Assembly: GCF_905147045.1 (NCBI RefSeq)
Contig: NC_065906.1
Location: 2,604,001-2,668,000, forward strand
Direction: 5' to 3'
DNA: 64,000 bases
DNA from: Nymphalis io
Lineage: Eukaryota > Arthropoda > Insecta > Lepidoptera > Nymphalidae
Positions 34,900 to 47,990 of the stretch are shown piece after piece. The notes under the pieces are model-generated. The model was not told the DNA's origin, did no database searches, and saw only the letters and a list, made by a program, of their open reading frames with translations. Position 1 is the stretch's first letter, and each line of letters starts with the position of its first letter. The translations under genes were made by a program, and so were the position numbers.

Positions 34900-34980
34900 C
34901 CTTTTCCACTGCACTGAGATTTAAGTCTGGGCCCTGTATATAATCGAGGTAGAATCCGGGATATGTGATCGCAAATTCTG
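34900..34980 (-). promoter_or_regulatory. Conserved upstream block of type I promoters (copy G)
   Basis: TCAGT and the GC-rich 'gggccc' are kept, but the TATATAAA of the other copies reads TATATACA here. Confidence 0.3.
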
Positions 34981-35071
34981 CAGAATCGTCTTATTAAACT
35001 ATAAATTATTTAAATATTATTATTTAACCATAAATTTTAATATTTCACATCTGCCAGGCGTCCTTTGCCGG

Positions 35072-35670
35072 GGGTGCATGTCAGTCACCTCCACGTGGTG
35101 CACCCTGACCAGCAATCCGATGTTTTTTTTTAAATTGACGCGGCGGAAATGTCGCGGGCCGCTCCTGGTACTTCTCTATTGAGCAAAGTGGACCAACGAG
35201 CGGCTTCGTGGCGTTTGGGCCGCCGGAGAGAGAGAGGAGGAGTTGGTCTCCTGGGTCCTTTAGGGCTGCCGGAGACAGGAGGAGGTAGTAGTAGGAGGAG
35301 GGAGAGGCGGGTTCGCCCAGTTTCGGTGTCGATGCTGGGTGGACGGACTTTGGTCACCGCCTTCTCAAACTCGTTTCCCCATCCAGGCGTCAGCCTGTGG
35401 TGGGACTGAGGGCCTTTCCTTCACCGGCTGGGCCAAGAGGAGAAAACCTCAATAAAAACAACCGGTGGGTCGCTCACCCAAAGCGACGGCCGCAGGCGGG
35501 GTCGCGACGGTGAGCTAACGCGTTCCCATAACCCCGCCACCATACGGTGAGGCGGAAACGAGGAGGTTTTAGTGGGTAGGACGGTGGCCTTCTGCCCCGT
35601 GTGTCCCACATACCCGTCCCGGTCGTGTCCGGGCGGGAGGCGTAAATGCCTTTCCTCCTCGGAAAAAAAG
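35072..35670 (+). mobile_element. GC-rich 3' fragment of a non-LTR retrotransposon
   Basis: A roughly 600-base GC-rich island in an AT-rich spacer, ending in a short poly-A. It is flanked by a 14-base target duplication (gcgtcctttgccgg at 35058-35071; gcgtccttttccgg at 35671-35684). The empty site is seen at 11702 ('atgcgtcctttgccggtcac'). Base composition and ending suggest a 5'-truncated R1-like element; that clade is a guess. Open frames on both strands reflect GC content. Confidence 0.75.
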
Positions 35671-35689
35671 GCGTCCTTTTCCGGTCACT

Positions 35690-37250
35690 GTTCTATTTCT
35701 GTCAGATGTTTTGTTTTTAACAAATAATAATAACTAAATCGAAAATTAAAATCGAAATATTCAAATGTCTTAAAATCTATACTAATATTATAAATAAAAA
35801 AGGTGTGTCTGTTTGTAATCGATGAATAAAGATGAATTGTCATTATAAGAAATAGAATATTAATCCTTACAAAGAACTACTCATTGTATCTACAAGACAA
35901 GCTTGCCCTTTACAGCATGCTACTTGGATGCATAGTTTAGGAAATAATTAAAAATTGAAATAATTATATTAAAATAATATAATTAATATGATGATATTTT
36001 AATACCTTCGTTTCAAATCCGTAGCGCTCAGCAATTCTTACGCAAATTAAACAACAAATTAAATATTCTTATCAAGATGTAAACGTGTATATTCCACTAA
36101 TTCTTATGTAAGTAGAAATAGAGGAGTTATTTATTAGTATAGAGGTATCCTTCTTTTCTAAAGATAGAAATTTTAACCATCTTCTGTGCTTCGACTATAA
36201 CAAATTATTCTTCAATATGAAACGTTATTTCAATGGCGCGCGAAAGTTTAACAGCACAAAAGAACTTCTTACTTAAAATGCATGCAAATGTGCCACCTAA
36301 TGGTAAGTAAAATAATAGCCGTGTCTTACATCGGCAATGCGACACCAATCTTGATAACTACGATATTATTTTGCCCCTTGTCTAACTCACTCACCCTTCA
36401 AACCGTTGCAGTTATTTTTTGCCAAGCAGGCATAAATGTTAACATAATATTACTATATTTTAAAAATAGAAAAAATAAATCAGAATTCGTGGTTGTATTT
36501 AAACATGCAGATTAATATTTTTAATCAAAAAGTTTTAAATTGCAACTGGTAGCATGATAATAAACATTATATACAAGTTGTTTCGCGCGATTTCACCGAC
36601 GGTTAACATTTACTTCTCCTAGAAAGGAGAAGTGAACCTTTCTCAATAAAGCCTACCTGACGCAAAGATTTTTATTTTAACGGATTTTTCAAATCAAATC
36701 AAAATACTTTATTCGACATAGAAGCATTACACTTACTTTCAAATTGTCAAATTAGAAAATACCACCGATTCGAAAAAGAAATACCTTGAGAAGAACCGGC
36801 GAAAAAACTCAGTGGGGTTTTTTTAGAATGTCTTTTTTACAAGCGTTTAGTATAAAAAAATAGCCAGGAGGCAATTTTTTCATTCCCATGGTGTGCTATC
36901 ATCCATTTCTATTTGTAATGACCGACACCCAAACGTTAAAAGGAAACGCTTGTGCAAAAACAAGCATTTTGAACGCTGCCTGGGATCCTGTCATAGACCC
37001 GCATGCATTGCTCCACAAAAGAGTTACCGACTACGCAGTCGAGTAACAGGAGTTTTTGTTTTTTCCTTGTACCAATGTTTTGAGGAACACATTTTCTCAC
37101 AAAATCATCAATATTATTCAGTATACATATAACGTTACATAATACGTATCTAAATCCTGAGAATAACACGACCAAACAAATTATTCAGCTTTATATAGTA
37201 GTATAAAGATGTATTTTTGTGGAAAAATAGGTCATGGCGTGATGCCATAA
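35690..37250. other. G upstream spacer, array-type duplicated sequence
   Basis: 35685-36430 follows the 11720-12840 pattern, including the decayed REP-2 at about 36289-36430, but without a stray exon 4. REP-4 is at 36690-36880. A small hairpin (acttctcct / aggagaagt, 36611-36632) is unique to this copy. No gene seen. Confidence 0.6.
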
Positions 37251-38684
37251 TTAGTCGATGATAGCCTTTAGTATAAAATATTAAGTATTTTTTTTAATCG
37301 AAATTTTAAATCCCGATATTAATGCACTCAAACAAACGAACTAAAGCCATTTAAACCATTTATTTTGCTACACACATACATTACATAGATTATACAGAAG
37401 AAAAATAATTAAATTTAAAGAATACAGTGTAGGTAGCAAGGGGTTCATCTCAGTTTAAGCTGTGCTAATGCACAGCACTGATTTTCAGATGGCCCCTGAC
37501 TATTGGGTAAACATAAACAAATGCGCGCACACGAAAATAAATAAATGAAATTATAAGAACAAAAAACTAAAATTAAAAAGCCCTTATCCTTGAGAAAAAA
37601 AAAAACATATTACACAAAAAGAAAAACATCACAAGGAACTTAGATATAAGATAGACAGACAGACAGACAGACAGACTTAGATATAAGACATTAAAAATGA
37701 ATATGATAAATACTAAGTCTATGAGGTAGTATGACTACTGTTCTAATCAACTTTGTTTATTAGTGAAGATTAATTTTTGTGCAACGTCTGAATATTAACT
37801 TTTGTTTTTGTTTTTAACTAGTCTTACTTGTTAAACTTGATTACTAATAAATTCAAGGATTGTGTTTATATTTATAAAATTCTAATAAGTTAATGAACCG
37901 TATATATATTATAATAGGATTATGATATTAATAACAATTAAATTACTGAACGCCATCTATAAGAACAAATAGTAAGATGAAATATTGCTTTTCGCCTTAT
38001 AATTTTACCTTAAAAACATTATCTTAAAATGTCAGTCAAATGAATGTTATTCATTAAAACATAATGCAAATTAAAAACATTTTACTTTTATTAATTATTT
38101 AGTTATTAACCATATTGCATACACTTTTTTTTTTCAATATTAACAGATTGCTTCATTTTGCGCTCTCATCTTAAATAGGCCAAGCCTTCTAAGTACTTAC
38201 AGAAATAAATGACTATAACGCGATTTAAACGACAACTAGCGACAATCTAGTAATCTATAGGAAAATTAAAATATTTGATTTTAAACAATATACGATATAA
38301 AATCCTTATTTTATCCGCACAAAGTCGAGATGGGCAGCTAGCTTACATATAATTGTGTAATTTTGAAGTCACTCCCTACCTAAATAACTATCAACTTGGT
38401 AATTCCGAGTAATCTTCATTAATGAAGGACAAATGGAAAAAGAAAAAATTAAATTGTTTTTTTATTCTCGTGCACACATACACATACCTGGCATAATTCA
38501 CATTTATATTTTGCTGTACTTTTTTATTTATTTTAGATTCTGTTGGAATTAAATTTGACGTTGAGCGTTTGTTTTTGGCATTTTTCTTTAAATTCTGAAG
38601 TTGATTTTGGATTTTTTTTCATATGACATACCTACATGCATGCATGCATATAAATAGTAAGTATTCGAATCATATGTATAGAGT
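37250..38684. other. G-H spacer without recognisable gene
   Basis: A dispersed-repeat-like stretch at about 37360-37510 ('gtgctaatgcacagcactgattttcag'). A (GACA)n microsatellite at 37653-37676. 37800-38230 is related to the 19200-18800 region in reverse. A TGCA run is near 38634-38650. Confidence 0.45.
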
Positions 38685-38993
38685 CGAGATGGCCTAGTGG
38701 TTAGAACGCGTGAATCTTAACCGATGATCGTGGGTTCAAACCCGGGCAAGCACCACTGAATTTTCATGTTCTTAATTTGAGTTTATAATTCATCTCGTGC
38801 TTGACGGTGAAGGAAAACATCGTAAGGAAACCTGCATGTGTCTAATTTCATCGAAATTCTGCCACATGTGTATTCTACCAACCCGCATTGGAGCAGCGTG
38901 GTGGAATAAGTTCCAAACCTTCTCCTCAAAAGGGAGAAAGGAGGCCTTGGCCCAGCAGTGGGATATTAACAGGCTGTTACTGCATAGTGAATG
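38685..38993 (+). repeat. SINE-1, full-length reference copy
   Basis: Complete tRNA-derived SINE: head 'gatggcctagtggttagaac' (A box), 'gggttcaaacccgggc' (B box), body through 'agcagcgtggtggaataag', tail 'aacaggctgttactgc'. The 67-residue frame inside is not a gene. Confidence 0.88.
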
Positions 38994-40080
38994 TATGTAA
39001 TATTTAAATACTTAAATTACGTTATATAATTCACTAACTTACTTCTATGTTTTCATTCTTAAGAAATATTTCAAATGATATTTACTTGTATAGAATTGTG
39101 GTTGTGTTTCGCTGGCCGTAATGGTCGTAAATAGCCATTTACCGGCAATAGCTATCAAATATTGATGTTATCGTTTTAATTTGTCATTTATTTTTTGTTT
39201 TAATGATAATATTTTATTTTTATAAATACCTAAAACACACAAAATTTATATTCTAACAGTTATTGGAAAATATAAGACCATTTTATTTATCTTGTTTTAA
39301 TTGTTTGAAACTATTAAAGACATTTGATGTTTAAATTATAGTTCAAATATTGAATTTACTGCGATAATATATAATAAAATGTGTTTTAATTTGTATCATT
39401 TTTTTGAATCAATAAGTAAAACTGAATTCTATTTGTATTCGGCTAGCAGCGACACCTGTTAACGGATTATGTTAGAATAATGTTTGCCTATATTATTTCT
39501 TATATTAATTATTTATATAATTTGTATAAAATAAATTATTTCGAGTTATGTAAAATTCAATTAAATAATTAGTTTAAATATTAAAGTATATTACAAAAAA
39601 TATTTTTCAGTAATTAAAATGGTCTTTTATAAAAGAAGATGCAGTAGAAGGTCGTTTTTAATAGATTTTGTTACTTTTCGCTGTTTTTTTTATTTATTAT
39701 TTAAATTTAAATTGTTTAACAATTTAATAAATATGTATTATAGTTTTGCAAAGTACTAAAATGTAAAATCAAAAATTAAATCGATCATTGCTATTGCTTG
39801 GAGTCTATTACTAGCTATTAAGAAAGATCGTGTCATTACAACGTAGTACCCAGCCTTGCCGCCAGAAATATAATGATATTATAAAATTTTTAACAACTTC
39901 AAAAACATTATACATTTATGCATGATTTCCTTTTCTCTTATATTGGGTATTTTTTAAATTTTTAATATATGCTTTTACCGTTTTTTAATTAATTTCACTT
40001 TTGTTTACATATAAACCGTATAAAACTGTTTTAGTATTTTTAAAAACGTTAGGTAGTAACGTTAGTAGTAAGTATTCTAA
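38994..40080. other. AT-rich DNA, nothing recognised
   Basis: No exon of the lipocalin family, no repeat family identified elsewhere in the window, and no long frame. Confidence 0.5.
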
Positions 40081-40735
40081 ATAATAATAATGATGATGAT
40101 GATGATAATAATAATAATAATATCCTGGGATATTATTTACACGAAGTCATCTGATCTCAAACTAAGCAGCGGTACGAGGTCGTACTATGGAAACCAGACA
40201 ACTAATATACTACTATTAGAAATCAAGATATAAATAGGTATTTAAAAAGAGATAAATCAAAATAACTATACAACAATAAAGTAAACGTATATCGACATGT
40301 ACAATTTACACATAAAAATAGAACAAAGGAAACAAAACTAAGCAACTGAAATATTATTTATGAGATATCCGCCACAACCGAGAGGCCAAGCAGAGGTGTC
40401 TAAAGCCAGCCTGGCCGGCCGATGAGCTCGGAAGGGCCATTCGCCATCACGATGATCACCACGTGATCAAGTCGCACCACTAGGCCACGCCCCGTCTGAA
40501 GACATTCCTAACACTACATATACTACTTTTCTTTTGTAAATACATAATTATATAGATAATTACACCTAGACTCAGGACAAACAGACATGTTTATACACAA
40601 AAATGTCTGTCCTGGGTGGGAATCGAACCCACGACCTGCGGCGTGAAAGGCAAGTATCTACTTTTACTTTACTTTATACTCTATTGTAAATCACAAAGAA
40701 AAAAAAATCTACCAACCACGCCAACCGGCTCGTCA
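40081..40735 (-). repeat. SINE-3 with nested REP-6
   Basis: On the minus strand the SINE-3 head is near 40735 (interrupted by a short insert, about 40659-40710). The body runs to the (ATT)n tail at 40081-40132. It is split at about 40213-40515 by a REP-6 copy in the opposite orientation to 3425-3700. REP-6 is therefore the younger insertion here. Confidence 0.75.
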
Positions 40736-41759
40736 AATAAAATTAATTTTTTTGATTGAATCCTTATATTTAATTATTTAACTTAAAATTACTAATATAT
40801 AATTAAAATAATTTACTAATATTTTAATACTATTTTAATAATTTACCCCTCGAATTAAATAAACTTTATGATGGGATTTGTAACAATAGCCCAAGATTCG
40901 AACCTGGGACTTGCGTGCAGCTCGTAAGCCGTATTGCTCGTAAGCGCTATTGGCCCTTATATGGTTTAGATACGCAGTAGCGTGTGAAGCCATGTTCAAA
41001 TTAACAGAACTGGCGGGCAGCACCGTGTGTAATATTATCAGTCAGGTCAGTCTTAAAATTTATTTATATATATAAATAAATTTTTAATTTAATTGACCAT
41101 TGAACTTGGCACCCATTTAGATCTTACTTATTATCATAATATGTTATCATAATATTGAACTTGGCTCTTATTTCACATTTATGGTTTTGATGGGATTTTG
41201 CATTATCTTTATAATTTTCTTTTTGTATTTTTATGAACGTTAGGTAAATGTTTTAAATAAAATTGATTCTTTTGATTGAGTTTGCTTATATTTAATTATT
41301 TAACTTAATTAATAACAAAATGTTAGGCGCACTATACAGTTCACACTCTCTCGTTTGGCATGATTTGGCGCTCAAAAATTGGCATAGATCCTAACTCCAG
41401 AAGCGCTCGCGCAGAACTGAATTTGAATTTCGAACGCGCAACGCATCGCATTTTGTAGCATTCTGTAGCCTGGTAGGCACAGTATGAAGAATGAACGGTT
41501 TTTTTTTATGCGATATGTCCTTGAGTCACCGCTGTTTCACTCTACTGTTAGCCGCAGAAAAGAGCTTCGTTCCAACAAACGTTAAAATAATTAGTATAAC
41601 TAATAAACTTAGTATAGTAATTAGATAATAAGGAACCAAATAAAACCCAGTAAGTACCTACCTACTAAGCTAAGCTAAGTAAGACTACCTACCTACTTAG
41701 TTGAGAACTTATTGAAAAACATATTTATTATTTATTTAAAAAGCACTTTACTATGGTGT
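40736..41759. other. Spacer with possible tRNA-like repeat, no gene
   Basis: 40880-40975 read in reverse contains 'caggttcgaatcttgggct', a B-box-like motif, suggesting another SINE fragment. 41330-41490 is a GC-richer stretch I do not recognise. Confidence 0.4.
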
Positions 41760-42660
41760 TGCCATTTATCTGAGACCACATATACCCTTTTCTATTGTAA
41801 GCTCCTCTAATTCGAATACAATTGGAGAGCCAGAGCACCTTTTTATTGAAGTTATTCTCTCTTACTCAAAGTTACTCCTGGGTGTATACTATTGTCCGTC
41901 GCAGAATATTAATTACTTTCTATCTTTTGAGAACGTAGTCATTTACTCCTTTTTACACTCATACCGTGGTTATGGGTGACTTTAATACTTGCCTTCTCAA
42001 GAACGATACTCGATCATTACGCTTATCTTCTATCATCAATGGTGCTAACTTAAGTGTTCAGCAACTTTCTGCAACTCATTCCTTTTCAAATTCCACTCCT
42101 ACTTTACTTGATCTGATATTTGTCATCGCTTGCTCATGTTAAAAAACATGGGCAATATGCTGCACTCGCTTTTTCATACCACGATCTCCTTTCTTATAAA
42201 ATTAGACCTCCTAGAGCTAAACCTAGAATTCTCCTGCAACGCAATTTTGGAGAAATGTGTGTGGAGCAATAGCGAGAGGATGCTGCTAAAATAAAGTGGC
42301 TAGAAGCATTGAACGGTGTTACGGTTAATGAGCAGGTTAATATTTTTAACTCTCTTCCGACTCAACTGTACGACGTACATGCCCTTATTAGGCGGATACG
42401 TATAAAGCACTTACCAACACCTTCGATTACTCCCAAAATTAAAGAACTCCAGCATAAGAAAAATTTAGCAAAAGCGAAATATAAGTCTAATTCATCTGAT
42501 AAGAACAAATTAAATTATAAAAAATATCGGAATCGCTGCAACATGCTGTGTAGGGATACACATCAAAGGCACATTTTTAAATCTCTTGTTGAGGACGATA
42601 AGACCGCCTTTTGTACTTTGTTTGTTTTTGACAAAATAGTTTTCGTTTTTTTTGTGTTTG
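41760..42660 (+). mobile_element. Decayed non-LTR retrotransposon endonuclease fragment
   Basis: Translations in shifting frames give an AP-endonuclease pattern: 'VVMGDFNTCLLKND', then 'LLDLIFV', then 'FSYHDLLSYKIRPPRA', the region of the SDH catalytic motif with a change. They continue into a linker open from 42309. Frameshifts and stops show it is dead. The 3' part has 'gacgataagaccgcctttt', also seen in the fragment at 46540-47250. Confidence 0.7.
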
Positions 42661-44203
42661 TGTTTAAAATGGTTCTGAAACTATTTTGATGTACAATAAA
42701 GCGTATTCTATTCTACTTTACTTTATTGTACACCACAAAGAGAAAAAAATACAAAACATTGTTACAGTCTATATAAAAGTAGGTGCTGTAATAATAAATA
42801 AAATAACATTAATCTGTAACTAAAACGAACTAATAAATGGATGTAAATATAAAATACACATATTATATATCAATAAATAAAACACATATTATATACTTAC
42901 CAATAAATAAAAAGTGTTATAGTACGATGAAATATCGTAAATCATATAAAGAAGCGGTTCGCGGAACATGTTCGTTCCGTAGGGAGCGTCTGGGCTGCGC
43001 GGCATACTACCTCACAGAGCTACCGTCTTCGTTACCACGCCCTCCCCCCGCGCTGCATCTTGATAATTATTTTATTGCGGAGCTATTTTATAAATGTAAT
43101 ACCTCTTAAGATATTCATGAAAACAAATTATATAAGGGCAATTTTATTCAAAATTAAATACTTGTGATAAATAACGTATTTATTTAGTTAAGATTTAAAA
43201 TCATGTTTATAAAAACGATTTCGCAAATAATGCTACATTTTAGAATTAATTTGATTACCATAAAAAAGTTTTTTTTTATATAGAATAGGAAGGCGGCCGA
43301 GCATATGGGCCACCTGATGGTAAGTGATCACCAACGCCCATAAACATTGGCATTGTAAGAAATGTTAACCATCGTTTACATAGCCAATGCGCCACCAACC
43401 TTGGGAACTAAGATGTTATGTCCCTTGTGCCTGTCATTACACTGGCTCACTCACCCTTCAAACCGGAACACAACAATACCAGGAACTGCTGTTTTGCGGT
43501 AGAATATCTGACGAGTGGGTGGACGAGCTTGCACAATGCCCTACCACCAGTAGTACTACTAGTTTATAGTAAGTCAACCTTAAAAGACAGATATGCTATT
43601 GCAAACTTTTTTTAGCCCTTTTTAAGACAAACAATTCCGTCATATGATTATTGCGTTTACCGTTACCTGCGTTTACCGAACTTTAACCGTTTACCCGACG
43701 GAAGCTCTCAAAAGAAATAAATTTTCTCGTTTTTGCAACATTTTTCATTGATGCTCCGCTCCGCTATTAGTCGTAGCGTGATGTTATATAGTCTATATAA
43801 TTCCTCAATAAATAGGCCATCCAACACAAAATATTTTTTCAATTCAAGCCCGTAGTTCCTAAGATTGACTAATCTTAAGTTAAGTTTATTTGATTCAACT
43901 TTATAATATTAGTACATGCCTTTTGTGTAATTTTGTCTTGTAAAAATGTTAGGATGTTTTAGCACAAATTATTATTTCATTAAAATAATTATTTATTTAT
44001 TTTTATTTTATTATATTACCACCCACTCATCACATATCCTGCCAGTACACAAGGGATATAAAATCTTAGTTCCCAAGGTTGGTTTGGTACTGGCATTGTA
44101 AAGGTTAAATATTTGTTACAGTTAGTACAATGGTATTAGTACAATAAATTGAAATAAACAAACTGACATCGATATTTGCAATAACCTTTTATTTAGTCTG
44201 TAT
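42661..44203. other. Spacer 3' of BBP-H with array-type sequence
   Basis: 43070-44000 is related to 19740-20300 and 30370-30950, so H shares the same ancestral spacer. It contains a complete REP-2 (43267-43557) and a REP-2 fragment in reverse (44015-44110). No gene. Confidence 0.6.
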
Positions 44204-45597
44204 TTAAGCTTCGACCCTGCAGTCCTCCTCACTGAATCGAGGCCACACAAATTTGTCAGCATTCAAAAACTTGGAATCCTTCACAAACTTGTTGATTTTA
44301 GCCTCGACCTCTTCAGATAAAGGCTGAGATCTTGAAAGGATCCAAGCGGATTCTGTAAATTAAAAAATCAATAGATAATAATATTTATTATTGCTAAAAT
44401 AGATTTACGTCCTATTAGTAAAAAAATGTATTAAGTAAGTCCAAAAGAAATGATTTGGAGCCACTTGCCACCTGTCACCAAGATTTTAATTATAGTGGTA
44501 GGATGCAAGTGACTTATAATCGTAATATTTTTTCTTTATCGTTGGACACGTAATAAATATTTATAAACATGACAATTCAATGATTCTGGCCGAGATTCGC
44601 ACCTGCGATCGCCGGTTAAGATCCACGTATTTGTTAGTATATGGAATACTAACAAATCGCTAATGACACAAAAAAATTATATTACATTAGTTGTACACAT
44701 AGCATGTCCAATAGTTTAGTGATACTTATCCGCATTCAAACTTAAGACCATTAGCTGTTAAGACTTGGCTACGTGCTCCTACTGGGACAAACGTATTAAG
44801 TACTATTAATAGTATATAGAATATTACCTCGGTAGCTCTTCTTGGCATCATCGAATTGACAGTAATAACAGATGAAGAAGTTATCGTAGTCAACAGCCAA
44901 GATATTCAGCTCACTGTCAATAACCGTGCCATTAGCTGAAAAATATATATATTTAGTTTAAATTAAAGAAAGAAACGGTTTGACAAAGTACGTGTAATTA
45001 ATAACACTTAAAATGGAATGATTTAATAAGAATGATAATGGAAGTACCTCCGTAAGGAAGGCTGTGGATCAATTTTCCAGTGATTCCAGCGTCGTTGGCG
45101 AGCTTGACAGTACCCTCGATACTCATAAGTTTATTGTTTTTGACAAAGGTGTACTTAACTTTCTTGACATCACCGTCCTGAGTGTATTTAAGGACACCAC
45201 ATTTGCCGTCCTTGACAACGTCATCATAGTATCTCGCGGCTTCATACCATACGCCACTACTGTACTGTTAAAAAAATTACATATTTTATAATCATGAGTC
45301 TCAATGTCGTGTATGACGTGACAAATGCCAACTAATAAATATAAGTTTGCGTCTTTGATAGCGTTTTTAATAAATGTATCTTCCGAATTGGTATTCCTTT
45401 ACAGAGAACCTACTTTCTGGCCTTTTTCTTTTTGGTCTCCACAAATAAGGGCTGATTGCCAAATAAAACATTGAATCTACAGTACTTACGGACTCAAAAT
45501 TGAAGTTGTCAACGTTTGTAACCTCAGGACACTTGGAGTCGAGTAAGACGTAAGCGGAGACTGAAGCCACGAAGGCGAGGAACGCAAAACGGTACAT
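44204..45597 (-). CDS. BBP-H: insecticyanin/bilin-binding-type lipocalin, 193 aa, 4 exons
   Basis: Most compact and best-preserved member of the D-H subfamily. Exons 45490-45597, 45048-45264, 44828-44935 and 44204-44352, all GT-AG and in frame. Signal peptide MYRFAFLAFVASVSA; mature start YVLLDSKCPE. GVW at 40-42, AVDYDN at 122-127, R152 in SRSQ. Cys23, 58, 134 and 189 are all present, plus the extra Cys131 in ICYYC, so five cysteines. AATAAA at 44188-44193 begins 11 bases after the stop, giving a very short 3' UTR. The TATAAAA box is at 45675-45681 and the AAGCGCTT leader motif is present. It may resemble the parent of D, E, F, G and the stray exon 4s. Confidence 0.94.
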
Positions 45598-45674
45598 TAT
45601 GGTAGTCTTTTTAAGCGCTTTGTTTTGTCAAATTACCTGCGGCTGACTTAGCTATATAAGATGAGTGCACGCTT

Positions 45675-45681
45675 TTTTATA
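45675..45681 (-). promoter_or_regulatory. TATA box of BBP-H
   Basis: TATAAAA on the minus strand, 78 bases upstream of the ATG. Confidence 0.75.
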
Positions 45682-45729
45682 CTCATCCCAATCTTGGGTC
45701 ACCATTTTAAAGCACGAGGTTATCGGTTA

Positions 45730-46535
45730 GGATAGCAATAGTATAATTTCTCAATATCAGTGTCACAATATGTAGGTTTGGTAATATTTCGATTTCTGTC
45801 CATCGCATTTAATAGTTATTGAAAAAATATATTTATCTGAAAATTTAAGTTTCCAATGTGAGGTGAATATTATTTTATTTGTTTTTTTTTCTTAATATGT
45901 CCTAATTTTATCTGGGACATAAAAATTGCAATTTGCAAAGCATTTTATAAATTGAATTAGTATTTAAAAATTAATTTGTTATCTCATTCCGTCGGTTAAA
46001 ATAAAAATGACATTATAAAAAAAAGTAAATTTTACGTGCATTTAAAGATTTTAATTTAACTTAAATTAATTTTTCGTCCCATGTGTGATTGTTGCATACA
46101 ATTGTTATATATCACTTTAAAGGTATTTAAATTATGATTAAGATTTTTTATTTCTTTTATTTAATTGAATAAAGTTATGGCATGTCTAACAAGAAGTTTA
46201 ATTTTTCTACACAGTTACAAAAATTTTGCAATAAGTATTTTCTTAAAAATAAAACACAAATGTAGGAACAATAGTTTTATTTAAGAAAATAGTTTTAATT
46301 AAAAGGGGGTTTTAAAGCACCTCTGCAGAAAAACATAAAATAACAATCTATGTTTTAATCCCACAATAGATCAATCAGTCAAAACTTATGTAAAAATAGA
46401 AAACTATATATATAAATTATATCATAAAAGATGAAATCTTTTCTCGCTTTTTAGAAGACCTCGAACCAACCTCCAACTCCAGAGTTTTGTTATTGTATGT
46501 TTGTATTGTTTACCGTTCTTCATTTATCTACTCGT
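45730..46535. other. AT-rich H-I spacer, nothing recognised
   Basis: No upstream block of the type I kind, no exon, no clear repeat. Confidence 0.5.
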
Positions 46536-46539
46536 AGAA

Positions 46540-47250
46540 TATAATAGAATAAAATATGTTTTATTGTATACCAAAAGAGCTATATAAATATAAAGTTATA
46601 AATACAAACAAAAATCTATTAATGTACAAAAGGCCGTCTTATCGATCTTAGCGATCTCTTCCAGACAATCTTTGGGTGGATACATGAGTGATACATAAAT
46701 ATACATATATAATATATAAATATAAGTAATTAAGATAATTATAATAATAAATAGCAATAAAGTGCGGCAGTTAACGAAACAGTCCCACTGGTATTTATAA
46801 AGACAAATAATATGCCTTGAGTCGGATTTAAAATGTGTTTATAGATTGAGACTGTCTTAAGTAAAATTGTAAGGAATTCCATGGTCGAACTGCTAGGACG
46901 GAGAAGGAATTGGTATAAAAAGAAGAAGAGAGTCGGAATTTTAAGAATAAGATTATCATCAGATCGTGTAGTGCGGCTGTGCGAGTCCTTAAGAAATTTA
47001 AAACTGTGCTTAAGATAGTGAGGAGAATTTGGATGAATTAGTATACAGTAGAGAAGAGAAAGAATATGAGTATTCCCGCGAAGACAGATTGGGAGCCACT
47101 CGAGATTCGCGAAATTCAGAAATGTGGTTATATTTGTCTTTTAACAGGATTAAAATTTTGTCTACGTTAGAATTAATTAATTGAAGTCTGTGGAAGGTTA
47201 GCCATTTTGGAATAGGCATAAATTTGAAGATCGTCACCTAGATATGACAC
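46540..47250 (-). mobile_element. Decayed non-LTR retrotransposon 3' end
   Basis: On the minus strand: reverse-transcriptase 'DDLQIYAY', later 'TRSDDNLILKIP' and 'TMEFLTILLKTVSIYK', matching the usual end of Jockey/CR1-type proteins in broken frames. A 3' UTR contains 'aagacggccttttgtaca' and 'tacaataaaac'. Not functional. Confidence 0.7.
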
Positions 47251-47509
47251 CACCTTGGGAGACAACCGCACATACCGTCAACCAGTCCACCAGAGAAGGA
47301 ATTCTAGACTCGTATACGATAGACGCTTATTTAATCGCTTATATGGATTCCAGAATATTATATACTACAGGGGGATCTACGTTTATTTCAAATGGAACTA
47401 AATTATTAGGCTATGGACTCTCTTCATTAAGTTTCTGAGAAATAATCATTTTAATTTTTTTTTCATTCAACAAGTTTCATTTCATTTCTAAAGATTATAA
47501 TAATAATAA

Positions 47510-47990
47510 TACACTGGGACATTAATCACACACGGCAATCTGATCCCAAATTAAGCAGAGCTTGTACTATGGAAACCAGACAACTGATATACTACTTTTA
47601 GGAACCAGGAGTGGATTTTTAAAAAATAACGGAAATGACAAGTTAAATAAAAAACAAGGAATTAAAGTAGTAATGGAAAATGACTGTTTAACATTAATAG
47701 ACAAATGTACCACTATGACACAGCTTAGGCGGGTGAAAGTAGAGTTTCGATCTTCAGGAGCAAAAAGAGGCCCATCTTGGCGAGAGGGGTTCTTTTATAA
47801 CCCTCCTTACACTACATATACTAGTTTTCTTTTGTAAATACATAGTTATATAGATAATTACACCCAGACTCAGGACAAACAGACATGTTCATGCACACAA
47901 ATGTCTGTCCTGGGTGGGAATCGAACCCACAACCTTCGGCGTGAAAGGCAAGTATCCACCAACCACGCCAACCGGCTCGTTAAATTTAAT
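47510..47990 (-). repeat. SINE-3 with a ~200-base insert
   Basis: The head 'ggttcgattcccacccagg' is on the minus strand. The body is interrupted at about 47598-47805 by an AT-rich piece, different from the insert at 40213. The 91-residue frame across the junction is not a gene. Confidence 0.7.

Noticed and set aside
35130..35609. Overlapping frames on both strands in the GC-rich island
   Set aside because: High GC removes stop codons in all frames; repeat structure and target duplication explain the segment.
37653..37676. (GACA)n run considered as a CRISPR-like or regulatory array
   Set aside because: Simple microsatellite without spacers; CRISPR is not expected in an insect genome.
41760..42660. 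Possible host endonuclease gene
   Set aside because: GDFN and HD motifs belong to a retrotransposon endonuclease, and the frame is broken several times.
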